Notes: a model not told the origin generated them from the sequence alone. DNA of 64,000 nucleotides from Lasiosphaeris hirsuta (GCA_030549175.1 JAUKUA010000008.1:806001-870000), one strand, 5' to 3'; numbered from the stretch's first letter, positions 33,012 through 44,849 are shown. Translations and numbers: made by a program.

Positions 33012-33979
33012 CTGTGGAGATAATGTAAATAAGTGGATGGTTATCAGCTCGTCACAGTACACTATTGTCCATCTAGGTACGCTCTCTAATGAGCCAGCAG
33101 CTGAGCGGTGTCTGTCGTGGCGCCAGCGCGGCGGCGATCTGCTTCGCCCACGGGCCGAAGGCTGAGGTGGCCCGGTGTCCGAAGCCAGGGGTTAGCCAGG
33201 CCAAGCCGCCACCAGAACCACCACCACATCGTCCTTGCGACCCCGAGGGCGTTTGCAAATTTCACGGTTTTTCTCCAGTTGGAAGCTTCAAATCTGGCCC
33301 TTGACTTGATTTCCAACCTAATTAGGATGTCAATGTACTATAAGTTGTTTTAATACAGCGGAGGGACCTAGCTGCCACATTATTTGGAAACACCCAGCCC
33401 TGTTCCTGCGAGAAGAGGACTGGATGCCATGGCGTAATAAGCACTTCCTTTCCCATAGGGTATAATCCTTCAGCTGGTAGGGGCTGTCCGTCCGCTGCTG
33501 TGGCACCTATTGGCATGTGATCGTGCTACATTCATCCGTCGATCGACTCGGGATCACACCTGCTCAAAGCGATGAGGCGCGCCAATAATAAAGGCGCCAC
33601 AGCGCTTCACTTTCAGCTCCCGCACCCCTGGATCAAGCCTTCCCGTTGCGAAAAGGGGTTTGGCGACAGACTCATGCATCTCCACAACGCCTGATCCAAA
33701 CTTATGACTTTTAGGGCAACAAATTATATTGCACGCTCTCGACAAAACCCTCCTATCCCCCTCTCACGCGGGAGATAAATGTGAAGGAACTATCTTGTGC
33801 AAAACCCAGAATTTTAGCCTCAGCTCTTCTTCTCGTTTCGTTTTGGGAGCGTTACTCCAGCCCTTCTTACCAGATCTATGGGAACTGGCCGTGGAAGTGT
33901 GCCCGTTCTGACATCAACGCTCTAAAGGACTCGCTTAAAATTCTTTTCCTAAAACGACACACAGCAAACAAGCGACAAA
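33012..33979. other. Intergenic, no gene seen
   Basis: No supported gene. Short frames on both strands lack motifs. It presumably includes the promoter of the HET gene at 33980. Confidence 0.45.
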
Positions 33980-36583
33980 ATGGATCTCGATCTAGACTTC
34001 GGATTGATTCAAAAGCTGTTTTACTCCCGAGGCCTCGTCATGAAAGAGGTTCGCAATCAAATAGCGGCGAGCAGCTTCGACCCAAGATACTTGCTGCTAA
34101 TCCTTTGGTGTACCTACCTGCCGGGGGAGCTCCTGCGATGCACACATCCGAGCTGGGACCTGCCGGCCATTCCATACCTCATCTTCATTCTGATGCAGAC
34201 CATCAGCGTCGGGTCGGAATGGCGCAGGTTTCGCACGATTCTGCGAGATTGCTATCTCTGGTACTGCGGCTACGGCGCGGGAAGCAAGGCCGCCTTTCAA
34301 ATGGTTTTTTTGGGATCTCCTGTCGTCACACATCTTGTCGCAAACGGATTGATGCTTAGGCTGGGTCTTTGGATGTATGGATGGGGTGGAGGGTCGTTCT
34401 TGAAGCTCCTGTTGAAGCTGCTTGTCCTTCTGATTCTCTCACAGGCCATTGCGTTTGGCGCTGTGCCTATGCTCTTCCTTTTCGGGTTCACACTGGTTGC
34501 GACAGACCCGGGCCAAGTCGCCATGGGATTCTCGCCCTTCACCGCCATAATCGTTCAGCTAGTTGAGCTGGCAAGCGTGGACACCAACTTTTTCTGTCGC
34601 CCCTCGATTCTCGCCCAGTACCACCGCTTCAGCAGACGTGTATTCCTACGGGAAGATGCCGAAAAGGATGGGTACGGACGCCCGCAGTCTATGCCGACAT
34701 ACCCGTATCAGTCTCTCAACAAAGATGCAAGAGAAATAAGGCTTGTCAGGACAACGAGGCGCGAACCCGGAGCAGAACCTCAGTTCGAACTCGTCACCGT
34801 CAGTCTAGATAAAAATCCCACATACCACGCCATCTCATACGTCTGGGGAGACCCTAGCACCGACAAATACGGCGTGGTAATTGGGAACCAGTGGCTCGAT
34901 ACGACACGCAGCACGTTTGAAATTCTCCATCATCATCTGGGATGGTGGTCCAAATACGACAGCGGCCGACCCGAGGATGTCTACTACTGGATCGACTTCC
35001 TCTGCATCAACCAGAAGAATATGACGGAAAGGAACTCTCAGGTGCTGTTGATGAAAGACATCTACTCCAAGGCGAAAACCGTCATATCGTATCTGAAGCC
35101 CGACGACCTTGACGAAACAGACGTTGCCAAGCACTTTTTGGCAAGTCTCGAGACGGATCTCCTCAGCCGACGTCCAAGAAGCTACGGATTCTTCCCTCGA
35201 TTTCTCACAGCCCCATTGATATCCACTGTCATTGCCGGCTGGTTCTCAGACGCCACGGGACTGGCCCCATCCGCAGGCTGGGAAGCCATCTCAAAACTCT
35301 ACAGCCACCCCTACTGGACACGCATGTGGATTGTGCAGGAGATAGCTTTGTCCAAGAACCTGAGAATCTATTACGGCGATCGCGTCCTCGAATGGGACCA
35401 ATTCCACCTGTTTGCCAGCCAAACACCCGAATTCACAGAGGGTTACATTGAAACGTCCTACAGCATGCTCGTCCACGGTGAAACCTTCAACCAAAGCCGG
35501 TTCCGCGTCCGAAAGACCATGCAACTGATGGAGCGATTGCGAATCCACCAACAGCCGTCTCTGGTGGAGCTCCTGACCGAGGTACCCTCCATGGAATGCT
35601 CCAGCGACCGCGACCGAATCTGGGCCCTCTTCGGCTTGGTCGATTCCGAAACGCTCCCAACCAGCATGCAGCCCGACCACGAAAACATGACGACCTCCCA
35701 GCTCTACGAAAACACAGCGATATATCTCGTCCAATTCGTCGACTGGGAATGGACTCTCTGCATGGCTGGCATCGGACACTCCCCCGAGCCCGACACCACC
35801 ATCCCCACCTGGGCTCCCAACTGGCGCGCTCGCCATCCCATCCCCCTACCAGCTATGAGGCTCCGCCTGCAGCGAGATGCACCCCCGCTTCCAGGTTCCA
35901 TAACCCTCTCGGACGGCTTGAAAAGCCTCACCATCGAGGCTTCGCTCATCACTTTCATCAAAAGTATCACACCCATAACCCACCTCTTCGAAGACGTCAA
36001 CATGGAAACAGCAAGGACCCACCTCGCCAACCAGCTCTGGAATATCAAAACCCTCTTCCGCGACCTCTCAGCCGCTGACATTCTCATGACCCCGGAGAGA
36101 ATACTAGCCCTCGGTGACACCTTCTCGGCCGGCCAGAGACCCGACTCGATAGCCGGCTGGAGGTTCCTCTATGGATTTTGGGACTCGCTGCGTTCAGAAA
36201 TGGAAAATATGCCGACAATGGACGAACCTCCGAGAGTTCTGAGCCTGGGTTTGATGTGGCGAGTTATGGACAGCGTGCGGGCTGTTGCTAGCTCGGCGGC
36301 TGTAATGGACGCCTGGAGCACTGTTTGTAATGTTTGTAAGTTGAGGGGTTTTGCGATTATGGAGGATAAGCGGTTTGCGTTGGTGCCGAGTTTTGCGAGG
36401 AAAGGTGATGCGGTGTTCAGCGTGCGGGGAGCGAGCTCTATGTTTGTGATGAGGCTAGAAGTAGGAGAGGGAGGAGTGTTGAGGTGGAAGTTGGTCGGGG
36501 ATTGTTATTTATCTCAGGTGGTTGATGGGGAAGGGGGAGAAGGTGGTTGGGATGGGAAATACAGCGAGGTGGTTCTTTTGTGA
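33980..36583 (+). CDS. HET-domain protein with N-terminal transmembrane region
   Basis: Intact, intronless, 867 aa. ATG at 33980 is preceded by ACAAA. The first ~220 residues include hydrophobic segments (YLLLILWCTYLPGELL about 37-52; IPYLIFILMQTISVG about 63-77; FQMVFLGSPVVTHLVANGL about 106-124; LLKLLVLLILSQAIAFG and PMLFLFGFTLVA about 140-173). The HET domain follows: YHAISYVWGDPS (282-293), YWIDFLCINQ (336-345), LLMKDIYSKAKTVISYLKP, MWIVQEIAL (449-457) and SDRDRIWALFGLV (542-554). The C-terminus has KGDAVFSVRGASSMFVMRL and LVGDCYLSQVVDGE, the counterpart of the C-terminal block in the other two HET proteins. It shares the TM-HET layout with the gene at 22.7 kb but is clearly diverged. Role inferred: membrane-associated incompatibility or cell-death effector. 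Confidence 0.92.
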   Translation: MDLDLDFGLIQKLFYSRGLVMKEVRNQIAASSFDPRYLLLILWCTYLPGELLRCTHPSWDLPAIPYLIFILMQTISVGSEWRRFRTILRDCYLWYCGYGAGSKAAFQMVFLGSPVVTHLVANGLMLRLGLWMYGWGGGSFLKLLLKLLVLLILSQAIAFGAVPMLFLFGFTLVATDPGQVAMGFSPFTAIIVQLVELASVDTNFFCRPSILAQYHRFSRRVFLREDAEKDGYGRPQSMPTYPYQSLNKDAREIRLVRTTRREPGAEPQFELVTVSLDKNPTYHAISYVWGDPSTDKYGVVIGNQWLDTTRSTFEILHHHLGWWSKYDSGRPEDVYYWIDFLCINQKNMTERNSQVLLMKDIYSKAKTVISYLKPDDLDETDVAKHFLASLETDLLSRRPRSYGFFPRFLTAPLISTVIAGWFSDATGLAPSAGWEAISKLYSHPYWTRMWIVQEIALSKNLRIYYGDRVLEWDQFHLFASQTPEFTEGYIETSYSMLVHGETFNQSRFRVRKTMQLMERLRIHQQPSLVELLTEVPSMECSSDRDRIWALFGLVDSETLPTSMQPDHENMTTSQLYENTAIYLVQFVDWEWTLCMAGIGHSPEPDTTIPTWAPNWRARHPIPLPAMRLRLQRDAPPLPGSITLSDGLKSLTIEASLITFIKSITPITHLFEDVNMETARTHLANQLWNIKTLFRDLSAADILMTPERILALGDTFSAGQRPDSIAGWRFLYGFWDSLRSEMENMPTMDEPPRVLSLGLMWRVMDSVRAVASSAAVMDAWSTVCNVCKLRGFAIMEDKRFALVPSFARKGDAVFSVRGASSMFVMRLEVGEGGVLRWKLVGDCYLSQVVDGEGGEGGWDGKYSEVVLL

Positions 36584-36730
36584 GCTGTTGTTTAGTGGGG
36601 GGTGGTGTTTGGTCACTTTAATTTAGACTTGGGGAGGACAACTTCTGCGCAAAACAACGGCATCTCTCTTGGAAAGCAGGTCACGGGTCCGCAACTTTTT
36701 GAATATTGCGAGCCGGTCCGTGGACTACAC

Positions 36731-37717
36731 TTACTCAGCTGCTCTCTGCAACACCTCAACTACCTGTGATCTGAATGCCTACTGCAGCTTGAGGGCCTCC
36801 TTTGTGTCATTTGTGACTTCGAAGGAACCCGTCATACACTTGACCACAAATGCGCGGTACTTTTCACCCATCTTTGAGCCAAGGTCGCTTTTCTGCGTGC
36901 TTGACTAGATGTTTCTGGATATACCTTGGTTCTCGAACGTGGGCGAAGCCGGCCCTATCGAGACTTACCACAGTCCCGCAGTATTGTAAGTCTAGGTGTT
37001 CTTCCACGTGAAGCCGAGTCCGAAAAGGGGAAGCAAACCTATCTCGAGGAGTACAACGCCGAGGGCGTAGATGTCGTGGAGGGCCGAGACGGGTTGCCTT
37101 GGCGGTCGGGGTGGCGGTAGATGTTTCGGGTTACTCCTATGTCGGCAAGCCCCGACGAGAAGAATGATTCGGGGCGGCTCATTTCGAATGCCAGAAGCCT
37201 GGGTTCGGAGAGGTTGAGGGCCTTGTCTTTTGGTGGGGCTGGGACCATAAAGTGCTGGGGGTTGGAAAGAAGAGTATGTTCCCGCAGCGGATTCCTTTGT
37301 GGAGCTGGAAAGGGGTTAGTTTCGAATGTTGTGAAAATGCTGTTCTAACTGCGTTATAGTACTTGACCATTTCACAAGTTGAAGTTGCGAAATCGATCCT
37401 ACCAAGCTCGCGGCGAGATGCAGGCGACAGGAGATGGATGGTGTCTCCAGCTCACTGGAGGAGAGTACCCAAAATAGGCTTGAAGGTGAGGGATCGGTTC
37501 CGTTTGGTGGACTGATGACGAGTACTGTTCTGTAATGTTGATTATCCGCGACCCAACCCTGACAATACGGAGTTCTGAACTCCACCCCCTTCGGATGATT
37601 GAGGAGGCTTGCCAGATTGTTGACCAGCGTTCGGGTACGGTCGTCCATTGCGAGGGGAACCAGCCAGTCGGGTGCGTACTTCCGGTATTCGACCAAGACT
37701 TGCTCACCACCAGTCAT
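36731..37717 (-). pseudogene. Fungal protein-kinase-like relic (NLR-associated type)
   Basis: Reading down the minus strand, segments of one fungal kinase-like family appear in order but in different frames. These are VEYRKYAPDW then LVNNLASLLNHPKGVEFR; a KWSSTIT / LHKGIRCGNILFF junction (kinase catalytic-loop region, with no standard HRD seen); LLAFEMSRPESFFSSG; YRHPDRQGNP; HDIYALGVVLLEIGLLPLF (about 37050-37100); and the C-terminal MGEKYRAFVVKCMTGSFEVT with a TAG in place of a Gln codon near 36785, ending TAA at 36731. Several frame changes and the in-frame stop make it a pseudogene. In intact genomes such kinases often carry an N-terminal HeLo-like or prion-like domain and lie near NLR genes. 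That N-terminus is missing here. Confidence 0.6.
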
Positions 37718-37840
37718 TCAAGCCTAGCAATGGATTGCAGACACGTTGTGTCCCCTAAGAAATATTTCAACTGTTCCGCGTCGTGAAATTCAAGACTTCC
37801 CCCTACTAACGAGAGCTTTGCGATTTCCTGGGAGATTTAG

Positions 37841-38777
37841 CTAGAGAGCCGCAGCCAGTAATAGCCCGAAAACAGCCCATACACGAAACCCCAGGCCTCT
37901 CCTGCACGCCGCATTTGTCGATGTGTCTCTCCCCGAAGCCGCCGTCGTGAAGCGCGCTCTAGAAGTACTTGTTTCCGACGCCGCGGTTCGGCGCGGGGTC
38001 GCCCCCGCTCCTGTGCTTGAGTCATCTCCGGAGTCTCCTCTTGTCACGGTAACAGGCACCACAGTGACCCCCGCTCGCAATGGGGGTGTCTCGAGGATAC
38101 TCAGATCCGAAGACATCCACCGGATCTGGATGGCCAAGGCTCTAGTTACCTCTAGGATCTGCTCGACTGTGTCTGTGGTGGTGGACTCGGCATAAAATGA
38201 ATTATACGTCAGTGTGCTGGGACAGGGCGTGATTCTGTGGCAGTTAGCAAAGGAAGTGGCACGTCGCGGACAGACAGACATACGCTAGGAAGCAGTACCC
38301 CTCCAGCACACAGCTCCAAGACCTGCACAGATTACGAGGTTCAGCCCCGCCCGAAAGCCTTCACCAGTCGTAAGTTCAAGGGTGTAGGGCAGCACACCTC
38401 GGGACACAGAACCCCACCGTCTCCCCCGGCAGCTGCGACATAAACACATCCGCCCCCGTCATAAAGCACCCAACTGTATAGTCCAATGGGCATATTCCGG
38501 GCGAATAGTACCCGTAATCGTACTCATTAGCCCCTGCATCCAAGAGGTAGGGCGGCCCACAGCTCTGGGGCTGTGCGGTAAATCCCACAATCCCCCAGAT
38601 CTCAACAATTGAGGAACAGTCGGGGGGCGGGGTCCAGACGGTAGTAAGAGGGATTTGAGGGATGGCCCATTTCTCTGTGTTGGGGCCAACTGTCATTGTT
38701 GTGGTGCGGCCGGGGAAGCCAACGCGCGTAGGCTCAGGCTCTGAGCTGATGGACTTCAAGGTCTCGCTCGGCTCCAT
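37841..38777 (-). CDS. Hypothetical fungal protein with YYSPGICP motif and hydrophobic C-terminus, two exons
   Basis: Two exons (38777-38398 and 38234-37841) joined through GTGTGC...CCACAG, with a CTAAC branch site just before the acceptor, give about 257 aa in consistent phase. The first part is Pro/Thr-rich, with VWTPPPDCSS, SCGPPYLLDA, YYSPGICPLDYTVGC and GETVGFCVP, a cysteine pattern common in uncharacterised ascomycete surface proteins. The second part has AIQIRWMSSDLSILETPP, a Thr/Ser-rich linker, and a C-terminal hydrophobic tail (GFRVWAVFGLLLAAAL) preceded by basic residues. That tail would suit a membrane anchor or GPI signal. No N-terminal signal peptide is visible from the first ATG (38777), so an upstream exon could be missing. 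Confidence 0.6.
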
Positions 38778-39205
38778 GGTGATCAATAAATCGGTTTTCT
38801 ATCTTCAGAGTGTTGTTGACGATGGTCTCGGGACAAAAGACGCTCTGGTGTGGCCCAAAAGCGTGAAGGCAAGGGCACAGCCGGCGGCAAAGTCCAAGGT
38901 AGTGCAAAGTGAACACAAGACCAACCTGCAGAAACCGGACGTGACTGCGGCCTGACTCTACCAATGAGCCATCTCAGCTCTCCGTCGAGACCTCTTGAAT
39001 CACCGCGCTACCAGGGCCAATGTCAGCCACGAGCCTTGGCATGCTCGTTGTCGGACTTTGGCGCAGCCCCGCAGCAAGTGATAATGAAATGACTCTATAG
39101 TTTCCATCGAAGTCTTGCTATTCTTTAGAAATGTTGAAAATCCCCAGCGAGAAAAAAACAAGGTGATCTGTCTCTCCGCTCAGATCTTCAATTCTAGGAC
39201 CGAGA
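38778..39205. other. Divergent promoter region
   Basis: About 430 bp between two divergently oriented genes. It probably holds both promoters; no clear core element seen. Confidence 0.4.
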
Positions 39206-42200
39206 ATGGCAGCCCCCGGAGATTCCAATTCCTCCCCGTTATCTTCTGCTGCTTCAACATCTGCCCTCTACGCTATCTCTAATCCTACCTCCAATCCCGA
39301 GGATGAGACCGCAACATCGGAGGAGCGAAATGTATCTACGCCAGCTGTGGGCGACGCCAGCCATACATCTCCCTGGGTGAGTATTTCTCCGGCGAGAGTG
39401 GTCTCGGAACCGCTCCAAGCTGCGCATGCAGACCCGCAGAGCGGTGTGCTACCCGACCAGCCAGATTTCCAGTCCACTATCACCGGCACTTTGCATCCAG
39501 ATGGAAGATGGACGGATCATGAACCCTCGGATTCTCAGGTGGCTAGCGATATCGAACTGAGGCCAATGCATGGACTGTCAACGCAAACCCTGGAGAATGA
39601 GCAGCTTACAGGCCACGGACAAACATCCTCATCGCAGCTCGACCAAGCGGTGCTGTTCGAGCATGGACAGGACATTAGCACTTCACAAGCGGGGCCACTT
39701 GCTCCCGGCGGTCCTGAGACAGACATGATATCCATAGCAAATCAGCATTGTGAGAACGGTAACCAAAGAGATGGCCACGAGGCCGCGAGTGCTGGCGGCC
39801 AGCCGGGCACGACGCTACCACAGGTTGTATCTTCGAGCTGGAGGCCGCTGTCCTTCCGCCTTTGGTCTCTGTGTCTTTTCACAGCCCTGACTCTCGCCGC
39901 GAATGCAGCCCTGCTGGATCTCTTCATCATGTCCGAGAAAAATCAGGGAATTGGTCCCGTAGCATCTGTCTCGGTTCTCGTCCGCCGATTTGTGCCAACT
40001 GCAGGTTCGTCCTAGACCGAAAGAATGGGTGAAATCTACAGAGTACTGACAACGAGGCAGTTATTACGGTCCTCCGACTTCTCTGGGGTCATATCGACTT
40101 CCGGGTTCGCCAAATGCAGCCTTGGATGGTTCTCCAAGAGGGACCCACCCCAGCAGCTAGAGGCATCGACGCCGACTATATTTCGACCTTCATGCCTAAG
40201 AAGCTTTGGATCGCCTTCCGGAACCGCCACTGGCTTGTAGTGTGTACCATGATCGGCACACTCCTGTGGATGGCTATGATTGTCTTTGCAGGTGGTCTTT
40301 TCTACGAGGCAGACGTGCGAATCAACGAGCCTGCCGAACTTCTCGCAACGGATCGTTTTGACGCAGTATCCTTCCTCGGGAAGACGGGACCTGACTCCAG
40401 GATGGTTTATGCGCTTCTCGCCGTTGACCATTCCCGGTTTCGACTCAGCCTACCTCCCGGAACCACCTCCCGGCACGCTGTTCAGAGTTTTAAGCTTGCG
40501 CCAGATGTCGACAGCCAGGAAAACGGCCACGGCAATCTCACACTGACGGGGCAGGTAGACGTATTCTCTGGTGATCTAGAGTGTGAGATTGGGACAGTCA
40601 CATCCATGCCTGCTTGGGTGTCGTTTTGCGGCCCAAGCTCCGGAAATTTCAGGACATGCTCTGTTGGGCCGGGATTTCTCATCAACATCACAACTCCCAC
40701 CTGCAGTCTGATCAACATTTCCACCCCGGCCCAGCAGTCCGCGGTGGGATTTGAGAACGAGATTCCCAATGACCAGTACTATGGAGATGCTCAGCTAATG
40801 AACTGCTCCAATCCCGGCTCGACGGGGCGTCGCGAGTACAGGCTCCTCGTCACTCTTCTCCTCTCGCGGGAGCCTCGAAGCAACATCATCTCGTGCAAAG
40901 GGTGTTCGCCCGTCAACCCCCCACATCTCGAGATGCTGCATCTGTCACATATTCTCTGCAAGACGGGTTACTACATCGAGCCCGGCATAGTCACGACGAG
41001 TGGCATTGGCACGAATCTGAGAGGCTCCTTGTCCGTTCTGCCGGGGAGCGATAGCGGTAACAGAACAACACTGAACGGAGTCTCGTCAGATTATTTCGCT
41101 GCCAGATTCTTTGATTCCTTAACCGCCGCATCGCAGATTGAAGACCTATTCTCGCAGGCTAACGAGACAGTTCATGTGCCGCCCCTTCTTCACCTAGCCA
41201 TGCTTCACAACTCAAACGGAATCGACGATCTACTTGAGCCACAGGCGTTGGAGCAAAGCTTTGCGGAGCTTTACCGAGGGCTCTCCGCCCAGTTCGCAAA
41301 GACGCAGATGATGAGCCCTGTAGCTGATACGATTTCCGGCACCAAGACCTTTGTCGAGCGAAGGCTGCTTGTGAGACGTGTGTCCTTCGGCGGCATGCAG
41401 GAGATCTTTCTCCTCATTTATGCGCTGATCCTCTGTCTATTCTGGCATCTACGTAGCTGGGAACTACCTTACGACCCCAGCAGCATCGCTTCCACTGCTC
41501 TGTTACTCCGAAAAAGCCAGGATCTTCTCCGCAGAGCCGACGGGCTCGGCCATATCCCACGAACGGAGACCAGCAGGTTTGTCGGCCCAGATCGGCGCTT
41601 CGAGGTCCGGCGGGATGCCAGCATTTTTCAGATAGCCGAAACTCGTGATATGTCGGATGATCAAGAGGCAAGAAACAGCTCGAGTCAAGCCTCGCAGTCT
41701 CAGACCAGGCTTGCCGCCGACGCGATCAAATACTGGACTGGATATCCCATGAAATGGTTTGGAATTGTGCTTTACACGGCTGTCCCTCTGCTCCTAATTG
41801 TCGGTCTAGAAATTTCTTTTTGGCAGATCAACACCAGGGACCAGCTAGGCGGTGTTCTCCCCGCAGCAGCTGTCAGATACGTCTGGGCATATATTCCAGT
41901 GGCTGTCATGGTTGTGGCATCGCTAGTTCTCGTCAGCTTCAATCTCTCGGTGGTAACTGCCACGCCGTATCTCGCACTACACAGAGGCCATGCAGCCCCG
42001 CGAGACAGTGTTTTGGTCGACTATATAGCCCGGCCGTCTCTGTTCGCCATTGGCATTGCGCTGAAACGGCGCCATTGGGCTGTGGCTGCTGCATCTGCCG
42101 CCTCCATCATCAGTGCATTCCTAGCTATTGTCGCCGGTGGGCTGTTCTTCGATGAGAGAGTGTCCCTTTCCACTGCTGTTGAGATCGAGCTAGCTCACAT

Positions 42201-43437
42201 ATTTCTCTCGACACCGTTTGAGGAGAACGACAACACTATCCCGAGCCTTTACGCACACCTGATTGTCCATAATAACCTCACATATCCCGATGGGACATAC
42301 CGAGACCTTGTCCTTCCCCATCTCAACGTTGGGAAACTGAAGGACCAGATACACAGCAGGCTCGTCGACGAGGCCACTATCTTAGAAGTAGAGCTCCCTG
42401 CTCTACAGCCACAGCTGTCATGCACCACCATACGGTCTGACCAGATTGGAATCGATCGGGATACAGATGACAATGGCGTCGCAATCTTAGACCCGACGAT
42501 AGGCATTCCCCTGCCGCGCTGCGTAGCGTCTGTCGCGGATCCATCCCAGGAGGACGGCATTCCGAGGCTGGCGTACGACTTGGGGTACTTTCCAGAGCGC
42601 GGCTATTTTGGGGGTGTGGGAACCTTTGGTCTACCGTCAGAGAGCTGTCCGGCTATGTTCGTGGTCCTCGGCAGGGTTGATGGTCTGGCGGTCGAAGATG
42701 TCAGCGCTATCACTTGCACTGGCTTCGTGGTCGAGATTGCTGTCCGCGCCACATTCCGCTTCCACACCGATGATGAAGGCGTCAGCTTGTCTGGCCCTCC
42801 TACCGTCATGAACCACATTCCGGCTCGAAATTTCTCCCAGAGCTCCATATATTTTCTCAATGGTATATTTAATGAGGTCGATGTCACCATGAAAGGCACC
42901 GATGCCGTGATAGACAGCTTCCTACAGGCGGCCGTTTACGGACAGGACGGTGTGCCTCTCTCTGAGCTTCTCGGGAAGAACGGAAGCAACACCACGCGAC
43001 TAAGCGCGAGGGCGAACGAGCTCTACCAAATCGCCGTAGCGCAGTACATTGATCAATCTTGGAGGTACGAAATGAAGGAAGAGGATCAAAACGTCACAGG
43101 ATCGTTTCCAGCCCAAGTCATATATCCAAATCGGGTCTGGTTGAGACAAAGCCTCGTCGAAACCAGGCTTCTCGACGCAATGCTCGCCGCACTGTTTATC
43201 TGCGCTGTCATCCTGTATCTTCTAGTTCGACCTAGGTCTGTGGTGCCCAAGAATCCGTATCCGATTCTCTCTATCGCTAGTCTGCTTGCTGGATCCAGGT
43301 GGTTGGCGCTTTTAGAGTCGAAGCAGGCACCCTCTGTGGTCGCAGATCGGTCGTTTTCATTGAAATGGTGGGGAGGGCCTGAAGATGGAAATAGGAGATT
43401 TGGGATTGATGTGGACGAAGAAAACGAATCTAGCTAA
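39206..43437 (+). CDS. DUF3433-domain multi-pass membrane protein, two exons
   Basis: Exon 1 is 39206-40004 and exon 2 is 40061-43437; the 56-bp intron (GTTCGT...GGCAG) joins PTA to VITVLRLLWGHIDFRV. The product is 1391 aa. An N-terminal Ser/Thr-rich cytosolic region of about 210 residues is followed by two repeats of a membrane module typical of DUF3433: a helix pair (SFRLWSLCLFTALTLAANAA; HWLVVCTMIGTLLWMAMIVF) and a large N-glycosylation-rich outer segment ending in a helix (IFLLIYALILCLFWHL). The second repeat has YTAVPLLLIVGLEISFW, YIPVAVMVVASLVLVSF, AVAAASAASIISAFLAIVAG and a last helix, MLAALFICAVILYLLV. Several NxT/S sites and paired cysteines lie in the outer segments. Function is unknown in the family; a plasma-membrane location is likely. 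Confidence 0.9.
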
Positions 43438-43794
43438 AAACCTAACTTGGAATCATGCATTTGTTTCTTGTGGAGAAATCAGGGAGGCTAGGGGAGAGGA
43501 TCACCTAAACTAAAGGGAATGGATATTATATTTTGGAACCAAGTACCTATGACTCGACGCTAGCTTTGTGTTTCTTCTCCACGCACGGCGGCGACACCGT
43601 CACGTATCCTTTGGGGCTGTTGTAGATTAGAAGGGGCCACCTACCAATCCAACCACACACCAATACAACATGATCCGAGTAGGCACCCTATTTCTTCCAA
43701 ATGCTTACAACATCCATTCCCTAGCTAAAATCTATGGTACAAAGTACTTAATTAATCTCCTCAGCTCTCCTCAGCCGATCTAGGCCGTAGACAA
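43438..43794. other. 3' flank of DUF3433 gene
   Basis: Terminator-side sequence of the DUF3433 gene; nothing else seen. Confidence 0.4.
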
Positions 43795-44595
43795 TCATTT
43801 CCCAAGCCTCAACCAGAGGCTGTAGGTCAGGGGGGGGTTGGTCCTCCTACGCTTGGGAGGCTTCCGGCTGGCTTCCTCGGCCTCAGAAATCTCTTGAATA
43901 GTAGCGAATCTATTTTATACGCTCTCGCGTACTATTTTTTTAATATGTGGCTACATAATATAAAGTATAAGTTTATAACCCTTAGTAGTAACTAACTTAA
44001 TAACTGTAATTTGAAAAGTCTTATTAGGTTCTGTAACTAACGTATAATCAGTTTGGGAGTTACCAATAACTATTCCTAAGCCTATCTCGTTTTCTTATAT
44101 ACCGTATTTATCTATATTAGCGATATTAGCCGGCCCAATGTTTTTCGTACGTAATTAGAAGCTTAATCACGTAAAGAAATCTTAGTATCGTTCCCTCGTA
44201 AAACCTTTTATTCTTTCTCTTTCTCATAATATAGAACGTTTCGTTTTACTCGGTAGTAGTAGTATAAAAAGCGGTTAACCTAACGGTCGTTGAGGGAGGT
44301 TTTATCACCTTGTTGACGTAGTACTTTCTTAAGCTATTCTCGTAAGCTTAGCTTTCGCTAGTACGTAGCTAGCGGCTTCCTGGTTAAGGCTCCAATTATC
44401 CAAAAAGCTCTTCTAAAGAGGTGAGAGTTTTTGTTTATGTAGTTAGCTGGCTTTTTACGTTATTACACCACGGAGCCGTCGTCGGCTAAGCGTTGCCGGA
44501 TGGACCTCCTAATCGGACGCTGCTTTCGTTTGCGAGGTACCATTGTGTACCGCTTCAATTGCCGACTTAATATTCTACTCCCGTATTGAAGGCAT
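43795..44595 (-). mobile_element. pogo/Fot1-type DNA transposase relic, RIP-like
   Basis: An ATG at 44595 starts MPSIRE-stop-NIKSAIEAVH, the N-terminal helix-turn-helix of Fot1/pogo transposases, followed by NGTSQTKAASD and a second stop. The stops are TAG where Gln and Trp are expected. The interior (about 43900-44450) is strongly AT-rich, with many TA dinucleotides and no open frame. The C-terminal RFATIQEISEAEEASRKPPK ends in TGA at 43795. Only about 800 bp lie between the two ends, against roughly 1.6 kb in full-length elements, so it is internally deleted and probably mutated by RIP. No terminal inverted repeats were identified. Confidence 0.65.
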
Positions 44596-44849
44596 CTTGA
44601 ACTTGGTAGTATTTGGAGCAAAATTGCGGCCGTGGTGGTAGGTGGAAAGGAGGTGGCTGTCAAATTGGAGTGCCGATCGTAATGTTACATTGGTGGGTGA
44701 TTGCATTGGTGAGTGGTCCCTTCTATTAGTCGGGCTCACCCTATCCCAGACCTCAACTGGTGACCTCGACAACAGCTCTAAAGGCGTGGGGTAGTTAAGA
44801 CTGAAAATTTCCTAAATATAGTCCCCAAGGTCCCTTCACTTTGTGGCTG

